Shown here: positions 28,345-39,307 of the stretch, piece by piece | Layout of the letters: each line of letters opens with the position of its first letter | How positions within the stretch are numbered: the first letter of the stretch is position 1 | NCBI GenBank assembly: GCA_007994965.1 | Contig: VOPW01000001.1 | Span: 3,100,001-3,164,000 of the forward strand | DNA: 64,000 nt | Reading direction: 5' to 3' | Source of the DNA: Piscinibacter aquaticus | Lineage (GTDB): Bacteria; Pseudomonadota; Gammaproteobacteria; Burkholderiales; Burkholderiaceae_C | Made by a program: the position numbers and the translations under genes | Notes under the pieces: model-generated | The model's input: the letters and a program-made list of their open reading frames with translations, nothing else | Databases searched by the model: none | What the model was told of the DNA's origin: nothing

Positions 28345-28904
28345 GGATGTGCTTTTTCGGTTACCGGGATTGTTATCAGCAGGACGAGTACGGAACGTCG
28401 CAGGCTTTCACATGCGGACTAAACTCAGTTGCTACCTGCGCGCCTCCAAGTTAATTTAGAGATTCCTACTCGGACGAATTTCAGTACATGCGTCGAGGTC
28501 TGGCCATTCCAATGGCCAACCTAATACCGTGCAGTAGAAGTCAGCTCCATCACCGATATCGATCGAGACTTTCCCACTCATTTTTCTGGGACCGCTCAAA
28601 CTTGCTGACTTCCAAGCTCTACTGCATGATGCATCTCAGCATGCGACCCTGGCAACCGCCTTGCAAGAGCATCTCCCACGCGAGGTGGCGAGCTCCTGAA
28701 TATCGTCGATCGTTTAGTTTGTACACAACAAACCATCAGTTTCCTTTGCCGGGCCAAATAACCTCTGGCCAGCGTTCAGGAAACCACTTCCATCAAGCGC
28801 AGGCACGGTTTCGAGGCCTATGGTTTAGAACCCCGCAGAAACCATCGGCGGGCTGGAGGCGCCACCCACGAGTGTGTTGCTCAGTTGCAACAAGGCGGAG
28901 TGAG
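28345..28904. promoter_or_regulatory. Divergent intergenic region tnsA / tnsD with a palindrome
   Basis: 560 bp of AT-richer DNA without a gene, between the divergent tnsA and tnsD starts. It holds a perfect inverted repeat GTTTGT-ACACA-ACAAAC at 28,717-28,733, a plausible operator. Probable promoters for both transcription units lie here but cannot be fixed by eye. Confidence 0.5.
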
Positions 28905-30662
28905 ATGGCTACGCACACACTTCAGCAGCCCTCCACTGGTCGGCCCAACGCTGATCTCTTTGCAGCGTGGTTCCCAACGTGGATCCCCGGGGAGACGCTG
29001 TACGGCGTGTGCGCGCGATACCACCGGATTGCTGGAAGCGCGTTGTCTTCAGAAACGTGTTTGCGGCTTTTTGGTCATCCGCGTGCTGGACTTGCCCACG
29101 ACTTGACAGGGCGGATTGCCACCCTCGCAGAACGAACCTCAGCATTACTCGGCACACCCGAGCAAATACTTTTAGGCCATACCGTGCTTGGGTATTACCT
29201 GTACCTGCGGGAGCCCGCTCTGCGTAGGCGTCTGATCGACGAGCTCAGCCACCAATCGCCCAGAGCTCTGAAGAGCCGGCTGGGCTGGCTGGCTTCAGGA
29301 CTCGGTGCGGCCCACCCGCTCAAGGCCTGCGAGGAATGCGGGCGGGAAGATGAGAAGCAGGGGCGGTGCCCGACTTGGTATCTCGTGCATCAGTTGCCCG
29401 GCGTCTGGCTGTGCCCAACCCACCGGCGGCCGCTCTGGGTGACCCGGTGGAAGGTCAACGGGCTGCATCGCTTCAGTGGCTGCTCCCTGACGACATCCCT
29501 GAAGACAGCCGGCTGTACGTCAACATGCCAAGCGCCGCAGACTCAATACAGGCGGCCGCGCAGGTCGCCGTGACTACCGCAACGCTAGTCGAGCATGCGG
29601 CCCACGGTGGCTTGGATCCACTTGCTGCAGCAAACATACTGCGGAGCGGCCTGAAGACCGTAGGGCTCGTCACAGCGAACGGGCGTCTGCGCGTCGATGA
29701 CCTGTTCAACAGATTCAGCGATCACCTTGAGGTGCTGCGCTGGATTCCGGAAGTCAGCGCCATGTCTCATGGCAGGGTGGCAGTCGAGGCCGCATGGCGA
29801 AGGTTACTCAAGCCCGGCCCGACGCCGCTTCATCCGTTCAGGTACGTCGTGTCTGCCAGTTGGCTGTTCGGAGGGTGGTTGCCTCACTCCCTGAAGTCAG
29901 ACGATGACCGACAGGAGACCCGCAATCTCAGACCAAGGGGGCGCCCTATGACGAACTACTGCATCGTCAACTGCTGGAAATCATCGCCGGTGGACTATCG
30001 CCTACCGCGGCGGCAAGGCTCATCAGAATCGATCCGGACACGGCATTGCTATGGGCCACGCAAGCCGGCATCGCGGTGGCCAGAAGGCCAAAGCTGATCA
30101 CTGCTGCGATCAGAGCCGCCGTCATCGCTGAGCTACGCCTTGGCCGCCCCAAGGCTGCCATCAGCGAGAAGCACGGCATATCGGAAGTGTCCGTAACCCG
30201 CGTGCTCCTCTCAGTTCCGGGCCTTCGTGAGCAACGAGAACGATGCATCGCGGATGCCAAGACAATGCACGCGAGGGCCAAGATGTCGGCAATCATCGCC
30301 AAGGCGCCAGGGCTCTCGGTCAAGCAGGTCAGGACGAAACTTGGCAAAGACTACATGTGGCTGTATCGGCACGATCGTGCGGGCTGCAGACAGAGTCCGA
30401 CAAGCTGCCACCGGGCACACGTAACTCCAAGGCGCGCGTCGACTGGCTTGCCAGAGACCGGGCATTTGCGACAGCGGTACGGCGAGCGGCTAAAGAGCTG
30501 AAGTTCAGCACTGCACAAGGTAGGTCAGTTCGCGAGTTGGACTTGGTACGCGCAGTCCCAGGCTTGCAAGCCAAGCTCAGACACCTGCAGCGCCTCCCTC
30601 TCACCAAAGCGGCGATCGGTCGCGCTATGGATGAACTGGCGCTCCAGAATGAGGCCAACTGA
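28905..30662 (+). CDS. tnsD: TnsD-like target-selection protein (TniQ family), frameshifted
   Basis: A long TniQ-family protein of about 585 aa, the size class of Tn7 TnsD, which binds the end of glmS. N-terminal TniQ domain: WFPTWIPGETLYGVCARYHRIAGS, LFGHPRAGLAHDLTGRI; zinc motif CEECGREDEKQGRCPTW...HQLPGVWLCPTHRRPLW. After shifts near 29,455, 29,985 and 30,400 come the C-terminal TnsD features: ISEVSVTRVLL, YMWLYRHDRA, ARVDWLARDRAF, and LPLTKAAIGRAMDELALQNEAN. The start has a good ribosome site (GGAG, 28,897). Its presence agrees with the element's location at glmS. It is transcribed away from tnsABC. Confidence 0.87.
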
Positions 30663-30756
30663 GCTGCCCAAACGAGCGCCAATTCGGAGGTCCCGATCGC
30701 GACAAGCATCGACAATCTAGGCACTTCACGGCCTCAAGGTGAGGCCGTAGTTGCCT

Positions 30757-31720
30757 ATGAGACCTGTACTTCCAACCATACTTCCTGACGAACTGCTCAG
30801 TGGCTACCGCAGCCGTCTTTTGGGCCTGAACGGGATCGACGCTCCAGTCATGCTCAGCAATCTGCTTGTCCAGCGGTTTCCGATGTTGCGGCACTGGAAG
30901 AGCGAGTCACTGATCATCATTGCTGCTACCGCACATCATCAAAGGCACGTCGGTGCATCAGGTGTTGGCCGAGCACTCCTGGTCGGTGCTGCGGGTGCGG
31001 CCGGAGATGGACCGTCTGGAGCCTGAGCACAACAACTCCACGGCCGGTGCAACAGCATTCATGCCGCTCGCAGCAGATCGACACACGAGAGCTTGCCGAG
31101 AGTGCATGCAGGAAGACTTGAAGGCTGAGCACTTTGCCTACTGGCACAAGAGTCACCAGCTACCGGGGTTGGTGACCTGCCCACTGCACGGCGAGCATCT
31201 TTGGATGGCGAATGCGGGAGGGTTGCTCCCCCCTGGACCAGACGAGGTTCAGGAGCGGATAGCTCCTTTCGACGACGGTGAGATCAAACGCCTGATCAGG
31301 GACCGTCGAGTCCATACCGTTGTCGACTTTCTGGATCGGATCAGTCAAAGAGGTGGGCGCCCACCACATGGCGCGACAGTCCGAGGACTTCAGCATCAAC
31401 TGCGGAGTTTGGGTAAAGATCCATCCGATCCAAGCACGGCCGCACAACTTGCCCGGATCGCCGCCGAGGGTTTCGGTCACACTTGGCTTCAGTGCGTCAT
31501 CGGTGACATCGCCCTCGATGAGGCTGCACTGGCAAGGCGGATTCACCAAGTACTTTGGCGTCACAGCGGGGCTGTGGCTGAACATGCTGCGTTGATCGCA
31601 AGCCTCATCTTCGACACCGCCGACGAGGCCCTGGCCGCGATCGATGCCGCCGTGTTGGATGCCGAAAGAAGCGCTGAGGTGAGCTCAGCGCCGGAGGAAG
31701 AGCTCGGCCTGGTCGTCTAG
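30757..31720 (+). CDS. tniQ: Second, short TniQ-family protein, frameshifted
   Basis: About 320 aa. N-terminus MRPVLPTILPDELLSGYRSRLLGLNG is a TniQ opening; after a shift near 30,925 the zinc motif CRECMQEDLKAEHFAYWHKSHQLPGLVTCPLHGEHLW follows, then a helical C-terminal part unlike TnsD's. It lies 94 bp downstream of tnsD. Short TniQ proteins next to a long TnsD are known in elements with two target pathways; what this one recognises is unknown, and no CRISPR genes are present. Its 3' end overlaps the convergent metallopeptidase gene by 36 bp. Confidence 0.82.
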
Positions 31721-32434
31721 CCGCTCTTTTACCCGCTCCCAGTTGGGGAGGTGCCTCGTTAACGTGGAGTAGAAACTCCGGCTATGGTTGTGATGCTTCA
31801 GGTGGCAGAGTTCGTGAAGCAGCACGTAATCGATGCCGTCGCGCGGTGCAGCCACCAGCCAAGGGTTGAGGGTCAGGCGACCTGATGGGGAGCAACTACC
31901 CCATTGGCGGGTCATGAACTGCAAGCGAAACGTCGGCAGCTGGCGAACCCACCTCAACGGATCGGAGACGACCTTGAGGCGTGTCGCAAAGACCTCGCGA
32001 GCCCGTTCGCGATACCAAGCGTCGATACACGCGCGGATCTGATTGACGTCGTGGCGAGGCACATTCACCACCACAAACGCTCCCCGCAACTTTGCCTCGG
32101 CAGCGCTGGCCGGTTCAACCACAACCTTGAGCCGATACCGCTTGCCTAGGTAGTGGATGGACTCCCCGCTCACGTACTCGCGCGGCAGCACATGCGCCAT
32201 CCGCGCCTTGGCAGCAGCGACATGCTGGCTGATCCAGCGCGAGCGCTTGCGCACCGCAGCCAGCACATCGGCCAGCGGGGTTGACGGAGGCGCGTCGACC
32301 TGCACGCGTCCATCTGGCTCAACGTGGATGGCGACCCGCGGCACGACGCGTGTGGTTTGCCGCCGCAACGTGAAAGCAATCTGCTCATCACCGTACGCCA
32401 CTCGGTGCTGACCATCGAAACCCAACGTCTCCAT
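31685..32434 (-). CDS. YgjP-like metallopeptidase of the type I RM locus
   Basis: A 249-aa protein with the zinc motif LLHELCHLKHHNHSRSFY (about residue 205-222) preceded by RQWGSCSPSGRLTLNPWLVAAP, characteristic of the M48-like YgjP domain (PF01863). This family often sits beside type I restriction genes. The start overlaps the hsdR stop; ATG 32,434 is preferred over an upstream TTG. Function in restriction loci is not established; proteolytic control of the restriction complex is one idea. Confidence 0.85.
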   Translation of the reverse strand: METLGFDGQHRVAYGDEQIAFTLRRQTTRVVPRVAIHVEPDGRVQVDAPPSTPLADVLAAVRKRSRWISQHVAAAKARMAHVLPREYVSGESIHYLGKRYRLKVVVEPASAAEAKLRGAFVVVNVPRHDVNQIRACIDAWYRERAREVFATRLKVVSDPLRWVRQLPTFRLQFMTRQWGSCSPSGRLTLNPWLVAAPRDGIDYVLLHELCHLKHHNHSRSFYSTLTRHLPNWERVKERLDDQAELFLRR

Positions 32435-32436
32435 GG

Positions 32437-35400
32437 TCAAGCCTTGCTGAGGCCGATGCGGGTGATCTGGATGACCTGTTCCACCACCTGCTTGGCGTTG
32501 TCCAGTCCCAGGCTGCCAAAGAGCAGTGGCAGCAGCCCCTTGCGGATCGCTGCCTCGATGTTCTGGGGGTTGAGCGAGTTCTCAGCGACTGCATCCTTGA
32601 CCACGGTGTCGATGGCCAGGGACTGCTGCACCAAGCGCTCGAGAGCCTGGGACTCCAAAGCGGCGAAGTTGTCTTCACCCAGCACCAAGCGGATGGCACC
32701 AAAGTAGGCCTTGGCATGTGGGTTGGCTGCCAGCTGATCCGGCGTACCGGGCGTCGCCCGTGATGCCACTTGTTCCTCGAACGACTTGAACAAGGCGTAC
32801 TGTTTCAGCGGGTGGTCGAACATTGCCTCCGCCTCGGCAATCGCACGGCGCAGCAACTCACCGAACACCTTCTGTGCGTACGGATCCTCAGCGAGTTCTT
32901 GCTCGATGGTCTTCCGCAGCCGCGTCCGGATCATGTCCGTCTCATTGCGGGTCTTCTCTTCCGACCAGTCCTCGGGCTTCTCGGCTTTGGCCTAACTGGT
33001 GCACCGGGTAGACGCCCTCGGGGTCGCGCACCTCGGTACCGATGACCTGCTTGTCGACCAGCTTGCGGATCTGCTCTTCGTAGACGCTGTAGTCCACCGT
33101 CTCCATGGCATCTCGGCGAGCCGTTTGGCGCAGTTCGGTGAAGAAGCGCAGGTCGCTCTTGTAGCGAGTGATCAGTTCCTCCGAGAAGCTCTTATCCTCG
33201 AAGAAGCTCCGCGAAGACAGTGCCGTCTGAAGGCACAGGCCGAAAGCGGTGAGCGCATCGTAGAAGTCGTCGCGCAGCTTCTGCCGCTCGTCGAACTCAG
33301 TGCCGTCGGCGTCCTTCACGAAGCGAGGGCGAGCACCTGTCGGTACTGCTCGCGGTCCAGCTTGTTGGTGACCGACCTGAAGAAGGACCACAGCTGCTCA
33401 TGGAGCGCAGGCAGACGCTTGTACTCGGTGCTGAACTGGTGGTACAGCCCCTCGAGGTCCTGAACATCGAACCCACCTTGCGTCCGCGACTCCAGGTCTT
33501 GGTAGGCGCGAATGGCAGTGTCCAGCTCCTTCAGGATGCCGCGATAGTCCACCAACACTCCGTAGCGCTTGGCATCGTGCAAGCGGTTCACCCGATGCGA
33601 CGGCCTGGATCAGGTTGTGGCCCTTCAGCGGCTTGTCGATGTACAGCACCGTGTTGCGAGGTTCATCAAAGCCTGTGAGCAACTTGTCCACGACGATGAG
33701 CAGGTCTGGCGCCCCGTCAGTGCCAAAGTCACCGATCACCTGCTTCTCGTAGGCTTCAGGGTCGTTGCCGCAGGTGGCCATGGCCTGCTTCCACCACTTC
33801 TGGACTTCAGGCAGCGTGTCCTCATCGACTTCGAGTTGCCTTCACGGGTGTCGGGCGCCGAGATCACGACAGCGCTCGTCACCGGGCCTGTCTCGTCCAA
33901 CGCCTTCTTGTAGCGGATCGCATCCAGCTTGCTGTCGGTGGCGACTTGGCCCTTCAGCCCCAGGCCCAGCTTCTTGATGTTCTCGTTGAAGTGGGTCGCG
34001 ATGTCCCAGGCGATCAGTTCGATGCGGTTGGCCGCCCCATAGATCGCTCCCTTCTTTGCAAACTTGCGCTTCAGGTCGCTTCGCTGGGCATCGCTGAGGT
34101 TGCTGGTGATCTTGTCGAACCAGCGGTTGACGGCCTCTTCGTTGATGTCCAGTTCCGGCACGCGCTCTTCGTAGAGCAGCGGCGCCACGGTTTCATCCTC
34201 CACCGCACGTTGCATGGTGTAGGCGTGGACGATGGGACCGAACTTGTTCGAGGTCTTCTCGTCCTTGAGCAGAGGCGTGCCTGTGAAGGCAATGTATGCC
34301 GCCTTCGGCAATGCCTTCTTCATCCGCTCATGGGTCTCGCCGCCATGGCTGCGATGTCCTTCGTCGACCAGCACGATCATTTCCGCCGAGTCGTTGCGGC
34401 ACTCGGGCAACTTGGACGCCGTGTTGAACTTGTGGACGAGGGTGAAAGTGATCCGCTCGGTCCCCTTGCCGATGCGCTGGGCCGGTCACGACCGGACATG
34501 GTACGGCTGCGCTCACCATCCTTTTGCGTGGCGATGCTCGACCCGAAGGCCCCGCCCGTCATGAAATTGCGCGAGAGCTGGGTTTCAAGATCCACGCGGT
34601 CGGTGACCACCACGATGCGGCATTCCTTGAGGGCTTCGACCAGCAGCAGTGACTTGGTCAAGAACACCATGGTGAAGCTCTTGCCGGAGCCCGTGGTGTG
34701 CCAGACAACACCACCCTCGCGGCCACCGCCCTGCGAATCAGGCTTCTTCTGGCTGATGCGTGACAGCAGTGCGCGGATACCGAAGAACTGCTGATAGCGA
34801 GCGACGATCTTGCCGACCTTGCGGTCGAAGAGCACGTAGCCGCGCAGGAACTCCAACAGGCGGGACGGCGTCAGCAAACTCACCAGCAAGCGATCCTGCT
34901 CAGTAGCCTGCATCGGCGCGCTCCAAAGCGTGTCGAAGTAGGTGGCAAGCGATGCGGGCTTGCCTTCAAACAACGCGGCACGCACGTCCGGACGCAATGG
35001 CGCGTTCTTGACGGCCTGCAGGTGAGCGTCGTCGAACTCTTCCTCACGCCATTTGGCCCAGAACTTGGCGGCGGTGTGGGTTGTGCCGTAGCGCCCCTCG
35101 GTCTGGCTGATGGACAGCAGTAGTTGGGCGTAGGCGAACAGGTTGGGGATCTCGTCTGGCCGCTGGTTGCGGAGGTGCTGGCTGATGCCCTCCTGGACCA
35201 TCGCCTTGGAGGGATGGCTGCCGCCGCCCGACTCCGGGCGCTTGGCCTCGATCACCACGAGCGGGATGCCGTTCAGGTAGGCCACGACATCAGGCGTCCG
35301 GTGGTGCGTACCTTGTGCGGACAGCACCTCCAGTTCCTCCGTCACGTCCCAACGGTTCGCTGAAGAATCGGTCCAGTCGATCACCGCAATGGTGGGCTGG

Positions 35401-35750
35401 TGCTTCTTGCCGTCGGGCATGAACTCCGTGACCGTGATGCCCAAGGCCAGCTTGCCGTACAGGCGCTCATTGGCCGGCATGAGCCCTTCGGCCAAGCTAA
35501 GCGCCGACAGCTCCCGCACGATCTGCTCGATGCCGCTGCTGGACAGCGGATACCACTGGCCCTTGTACTCGTAGCACCGAGTCTGCAGCACCTCGACCAA
35601 GCGCGACCTCAGGATGACCTCGCGCCTGCTGCCGCGCAGCGCCAGCGCCTGGGCCGTGGTCAGGAAGTTCCAGCCCAGGTTGCACAGCAGTTGCAGCGCC
35701 GGCAGGTGCGCGGCGTACTGCTCCTTCGAATTGGGGGCGGCGGCGGTCAT
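32437..35750 (-). CDS. hsdR: Type I restriction enzyme R subunit, frameshifted
   Basis: The motor/nuclease subunit, about 1,105 aa. N-terminus MTAAAPNSKEQYAAHLPALQLLCNLGW. The nuclease motif is PDVVAYLNGIPLVVIEAKRPE (PD...ExK). Walker A is HTTGSGKSFTM; the DExH-type box is IVLVDEGHRSHGG, followed by IAFTGTPLL; a later helicase motif is LLIVVDKLLTGFDEPRNTVLYIDKPLKGHNLIQA. The C-terminal helical region ends ITRIGLSKA. Frameshifts are seen near 34,480, 33,840, 33,590, 33,320 and 32,990. All motifs are present in order, so the gene is probably intact in the organism. The start overlaps the hsdS stop. Confidence 0.9.
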
Positions 35751-37035
35751 GGCGTGGTCTCGGCGGCAGGAAGACGGACGCGGCGCTTGCCGGTGAGCAG
35801 GTCGGCCATCAGCGCAGCCTTCTCTTGCTTGAGCCGCTCGATTTGCGCCGCGATGAGTTCCACTTCGCGCCTCGCGGTGTCCAGCACCTCGACGATGCGC
35901 AGCTGAACAGGCAGCGGCGGAATGTTGAACGGCCACTTCAGCCAGCGCTCGGTCTTGAAGATCATCTTCTCGACGTGCACGCCGATGCTCGAGTGAAAGC
36001 AGGTCTGTTGGAAGTAGCGCGACTCGGACAGGTAGCGCAGGAAGCGAAGGTCGATCTGCCCGTCGCTGTTCAGCACGGCGTACTCGTTGGATACAGCCGC
36101 CCCGTCAAGTTCGGCAGGCACAACGCCACAAGCGCCATGCACGATCTGCCGCTTGGAGACTAGGAAGTCGCCGGTACGGACGTAGAACTGGGTTGGCGTC
36201 TTGATCTCCTGGCCCTTCAGAGACTCACGCAACTCGACACCACCTCGCGAACGTTTAACTGTGACGAGACGATAGATGTCATCTGCGACCAGCGGCGCGG
36301 GCCGACGCACCTCGGTCAGGTGGCGCCCTAGTGATACGCGGCGCCATCCGGCGGGAGTAGCCGGAAGGCGAGGAATGCGGGTTGTACGGATGCTGGATAG
36401 CCACCGTTGTCACCAGAACCTGCGCCGTTCGATGACGGCACATGAAGCGTCAGGGCCAGCAGCGCATGCCACTGCGATTGGCTGTTTTCCAGCAGCCTGC
36501 CCGTAGTGTTGATTGCGTGATCCCACGCAGCGAGAATCTGAGAGATGGCTCTTTGCTCGCTGAGCGGTGGCAGGAGGACAGGAAACGCCTTCAGCTGCGA
36601 AGAGTTGATGCTTGCCAGGTTAGTGCTGCGCTTTGCACAGCTGAGGAAGTACGAACGGCCGTACTCGCTCGCGGCCAGCGCAGATAGGTAGCCAGGATCA
36701 ACCACTTCCGGCATCGCGCGTACAGCAAAAACATGGTTCTGATGCAAGCACGGATCAATTTGGGATCGCCACACTGCTCCCCGTCCAAGCTTGTCGAAGT
36801 CGCCGCCCTCAGTCATGAGGATGTCGCCATTCTTCAGCGAGTAACGCTCGACTTGGTGCGGTTCCACTTCAATCAGCTTCACCTCCTGAAGATCAAGATG
36901 CCCGTCCTGAACATTCGCCACGCGTAGGTACGGAAGCGAGATTGCATCCGAAGAGTTCTGCTTTCCCTTTGCCAAACCCGTTCGGACTTCAGCAACCTGC
37001 TCTAGGGCTACTTTCCGCCAACCTTCAGGCAGCAT
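35747..37035 (-). CDS. hsdS: Type I restriction enzyme S subunit, frameshifted
   Basis: The specificity subunit with two target-recognition domains, about 430 aa. First half: MLPEGWRKVALEQVAEVRTGLAKGKQ, YLRVANVQDGHLDL, GDILMTEGGDFDKLGRG, and the coiled SQLKAFPVLLPPLSEQRAISQILAAWDHAI. After a shift near 36,330 the second half has RHLTEVRRPAPL, GDFLVSKRQIVHGACGVVP and IPPLPVQLRIVEVLDTARREVELI with a coiled tail. The preferred start is ATG 37,035; an upstream in-frame ATG at 37,179 overlaps the hsdM stop but adds 48 unlikely residues. Confidence 0.87.
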
Positions 37036-37175
37036 CGTCGCCTCCCGCCCCATAGGCCACAGAGCTCGGAACTGTTGTTCGCGGCGGACAGTACACCTCA
37101 CCGCACGGACTGGGGCGGCCGATGCAATCCACGCTTGCGTAGGGCGGCAGCTTGGAACGACTATTTTTCGCCGCG

Positions 37176-38690
37176 TCATTCATAGCCCAGTTCCCTGAGA
37201 TAGGCGTCCATCTGCACCTCAAGTCGCGCCAGTTCGGCCTTGAGCTGCTCGCGTTCGCGACGCACGGCCATCAGGTCGATCGCCGCCGCCTCCTCGAAGG
37301 TGTCGACATAGCGCGGGATGTTGAGATTGAAGCCGTTCTCTGCGATCTCGGCAGGCGTGGCTAGGTGGGCGTATCGCGCCACGGGCTGGCGCGCGGCGGC
37401 GGCGTCCAGGATGCGCTGCAGGTCGGCCTCGCGCAGGAGGTTCTGGTTCTTGCCGGCCTCGAAGTCGCGGCTGGCATCGATGAACAGCACCTTGTCGTCG
37501 GCCTTGTGCTTGCGGAACACCAGCACTGCGGCCGGGATGCCGGTGCCGTAGAACAGCTTCTCGGGTAGGCCGATCACCACGTCGAGCAGGTTCTCTTCGA
37601 TCAGCTTCTGGCGGATGCGCCCTTCGGCCGCACCTCGGAACAGCACGCCGTGCGGCACCACCACGGCCATGCGACCGGTGCCCGGCTTCATGGTCTCGAC
37701 CATGTGCAGGATGAAGGCGTAGTCGCCCTTGGTGCGCGGTGGCACGCCGCGGCGGAAGCGGCTGAACTTGTCGGCCTCGGCGCCTTCGAAGCCCCACTTC
37801 TCCAGGCTGAAGGGCGGGTTGGCAACGACGATGTCGAAGTGCTTCAGGCTGGCCGCTCCGTCCAGCAGCTTCGGGTTGCGGATGGTGTCGCCCCACTCGA
37901 TGCGGTGGTTGTCCTCGCTGTGCAGGAACATGTTCATCTTGGCGAGGGCCCAGGTGCTGCCGATCGCCTCTTGGCCGTAAAGCGCGTACTTGCGCGAGCC
38001 AGTGCTTTCGCGGACTAGGCGGCCGCACTTCATCAGCAGTGAGCCGGAGCCGCAGGTCGGATCGCAGATCTCGTCGCCCTCTTGCGGCGCCATCAATCGG
38101 GCCATCAGCGTCGAGACCTCGGGCGGGGTGTAGAACTCACCCGCCTTTTTGCCACTGGTAGAGGCGAAGTTCTTGATCAGGAACTCGTAGGCATTGCCGA
38201 TCACGTCGAGCTGACCGACGCGGCTGGGGCGCAGGTCCAGTTCGGGCTTGGCAAAGTCCTCCAGAAGGTGGCGGAGGATGTCGTTCTTCTGCTGCTCGTC
38301 GCCCAGCTTGTTGGAGTTGAAGCTGATGTCCTGGAACACATCGCGCAGCTTGGTGATGTTGGCCTCTTCAATGGCATGCAGGGCCTTGTCGATGCGCTCG
38401 CCGTTGCCAGGGCTGTGCCGCTGGTTGTGCAGGGCGTAGAAGCTCGCGTCCGAAGGCAGGACGAAGCGTTCGCTCTTGAGCATCTCGGCGATCAGTTCCG
38501 GGTGATCACCGTACTGCTGCTTGTAGCCGTCGTAGTGGTCTTGCCAGACGTCCGAGACGTACTTCAAGAACAACATCGTCAACACAAAGTCTTTGTAGAT
38601 GCTCGGGTCGACGGTGCCGCGGAAGGTGTCGCAGGCGTTCCAGACGGCGGCGTTGATGTCGTCTTGGCTGACGTTCGTGATTTCAGTCAT
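37176..38690 (-). CDS. hsdM: Type I restriction enzyme M subunit
   Basis: An N6-adenine DNA methyltransferase, 504 aa, intact. N-terminal helical domain (NAAVWNACDTFRGTVDPSIYKDFVLTMLFLKY), SAM-binding TPPEVSTLMARLM...ICDPTCGSGSLLM, and the catalytic motif VVANPPFSLEKWG (NPPF). The C-terminal coil RREREQLKAELARLEVQMDAYLRELGY contacts HsdS. It follows the half-size S gene by 8 bp and precedes hsdS. Together M and S protect host DNA. Confidence 0.95.
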   Translation of the reverse strand: MTEITNVSQDDINAAVWNACDTFRGTVDPSIYKDFVLTMLFLKYVSDVWQDHYDGYKQQYGDHPELIAEMLKSERFVLPSDASFYALHNQRHSPGNGERIDKALHAIEEANITKLRDVFQDISFNSNKLGDEQQKNDILRHLLEDFAKPELDLRPSRVGQLDVIGNAYEFLIKNFASTSGKKAGEFYTPPEVSTLMARLMAPQEGDEICDPTCGSGSLLMKCGRLVRESTGSRKYALYGQEAIGSTWALAKMNMFLHSEDNHRIEWGDTIRNPKLLDGAASLKHFDIVVANPPFSLEKWGFEGAEADKFSRFRRGVPPRTKGDYAFILHMVETMKPGTGRMAVVVPHGVLFRGAAEGRIRQKLIEENLLDVVIGLPEKLFYGTGIPAAVLVFRKHKADDKVLFIDASRDFEAGKNQNLLREADLQRILDAAAARQPVARYAHLATPAEIAENGFNLNIPRYVDTFEEAAAIDLMAVRREREQLKAELARLEVQMDAYLRELGYE

Positions 38691-38698
38691 CTGTGCTC

Positions 38699-39307
38699 TT
38701 AGGTGAGATTCATGGGTTGCCCGGCGGCCAGGGCGGAGGCGAGCGCTTCAAGCTGAAGCTCGCGGTTTTGGATCAGGGCCGTCAGAACAGCGCGCTCACG
38801 CGCAGCCGCGGCAGCCAAATCTGTGACGACGCGTTGCGTCGCAAGCGGTGGCAGCGGGATCTCGAGCGCCTCGAGCGCTTGCCGGGTCACGCTGAGTTGC
38901 AGCGATCCAGAGGCCGCCTGCAGGAGCTGACGTTGCACCGGCCCCTGCCCAACAACCCAGGCAAGGAATTCCGGCATCAACAACTCGCGAGCCTTGAGCG
39001 TCAGGTGGAACAGGTGTGGCCCGCAGACCGCAGGCGCCGGCGGCGAATCAACGCACACAGCGAAGTACCGACTGCCCCTCGACACGAAAAGGAGGTCGCC
39101 ATCGCTAAGCCAGTCCGGCTCCTTGCGCCCCACCAGTTCGGTACGGACCGCCGACGACCAGTCGACACCCCCGCCGGGCAGGATGTCCTTCATCTGGACA
39201 ACGGCGACCGCGCCCTCAGGAACCGCCTCAACCGCGCCCCGAAAGGGGTGTCCGGCACGGATGTGCGCCAGATCGCCCAGCTTCATTTTTAGTGCGGCAT
39301 CGTCCAT
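38699..39307 (-). CDS. Half-size type I restriction S subunit
   Basis: A 202-aa protein with one target-recognition domain (KLGDLAHIRAGHPFRGAVEAVPEGAVAVVQMKDI ... WLSDGDLLFVSRGSRYFAVC) and one coil region (LEALEIPLPPLATQRVVTDLAAAAARERAVLTALI). That is half of a normal HsdS. Intact, first gene of the hsd operon (38,699 to 31,685). It could dimerise or compete with the full HsdS for HsdM, giving a different specificity. It starts about 190 bp from the divergent toxin gene. Confidence 0.83.
   Translation of the reverse strand: MDDAALKMKLGDLAHIRAGHPFRGAVEAVPEGAVAVVQMKDILPGGGVDWSSAVRTELVGRKEPDWLSDGDLLFVSRGSRYFAVCVDSPPAPAVCGPHLFHLTLKARELLMPEFLAWVVGQGPVQRQLLQAASGSLQLSVTRQALEALEIPLPPLATQRVVTDLAAAAARERAVLTALIQNRELQLEALASALAAGQPMNLT

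Noticed and set aside
28488..28904. An N-terminal extension of the TnsD frame beginning at 28,488
   Set aside because: The extension is low in family-like sequence; the ATG at 28,905 has a ribosome site and begins at the TniQ domain.
37025..37183. A 52-codon gene between hsdM and hsdS (start overlaps the hsdM stop, stop overlaps the hsdS start)
   Set aside because: The peptide has no recognisable pattern and the same DNA is an upstream extension of hsdS in another frame; probably leader sequence.
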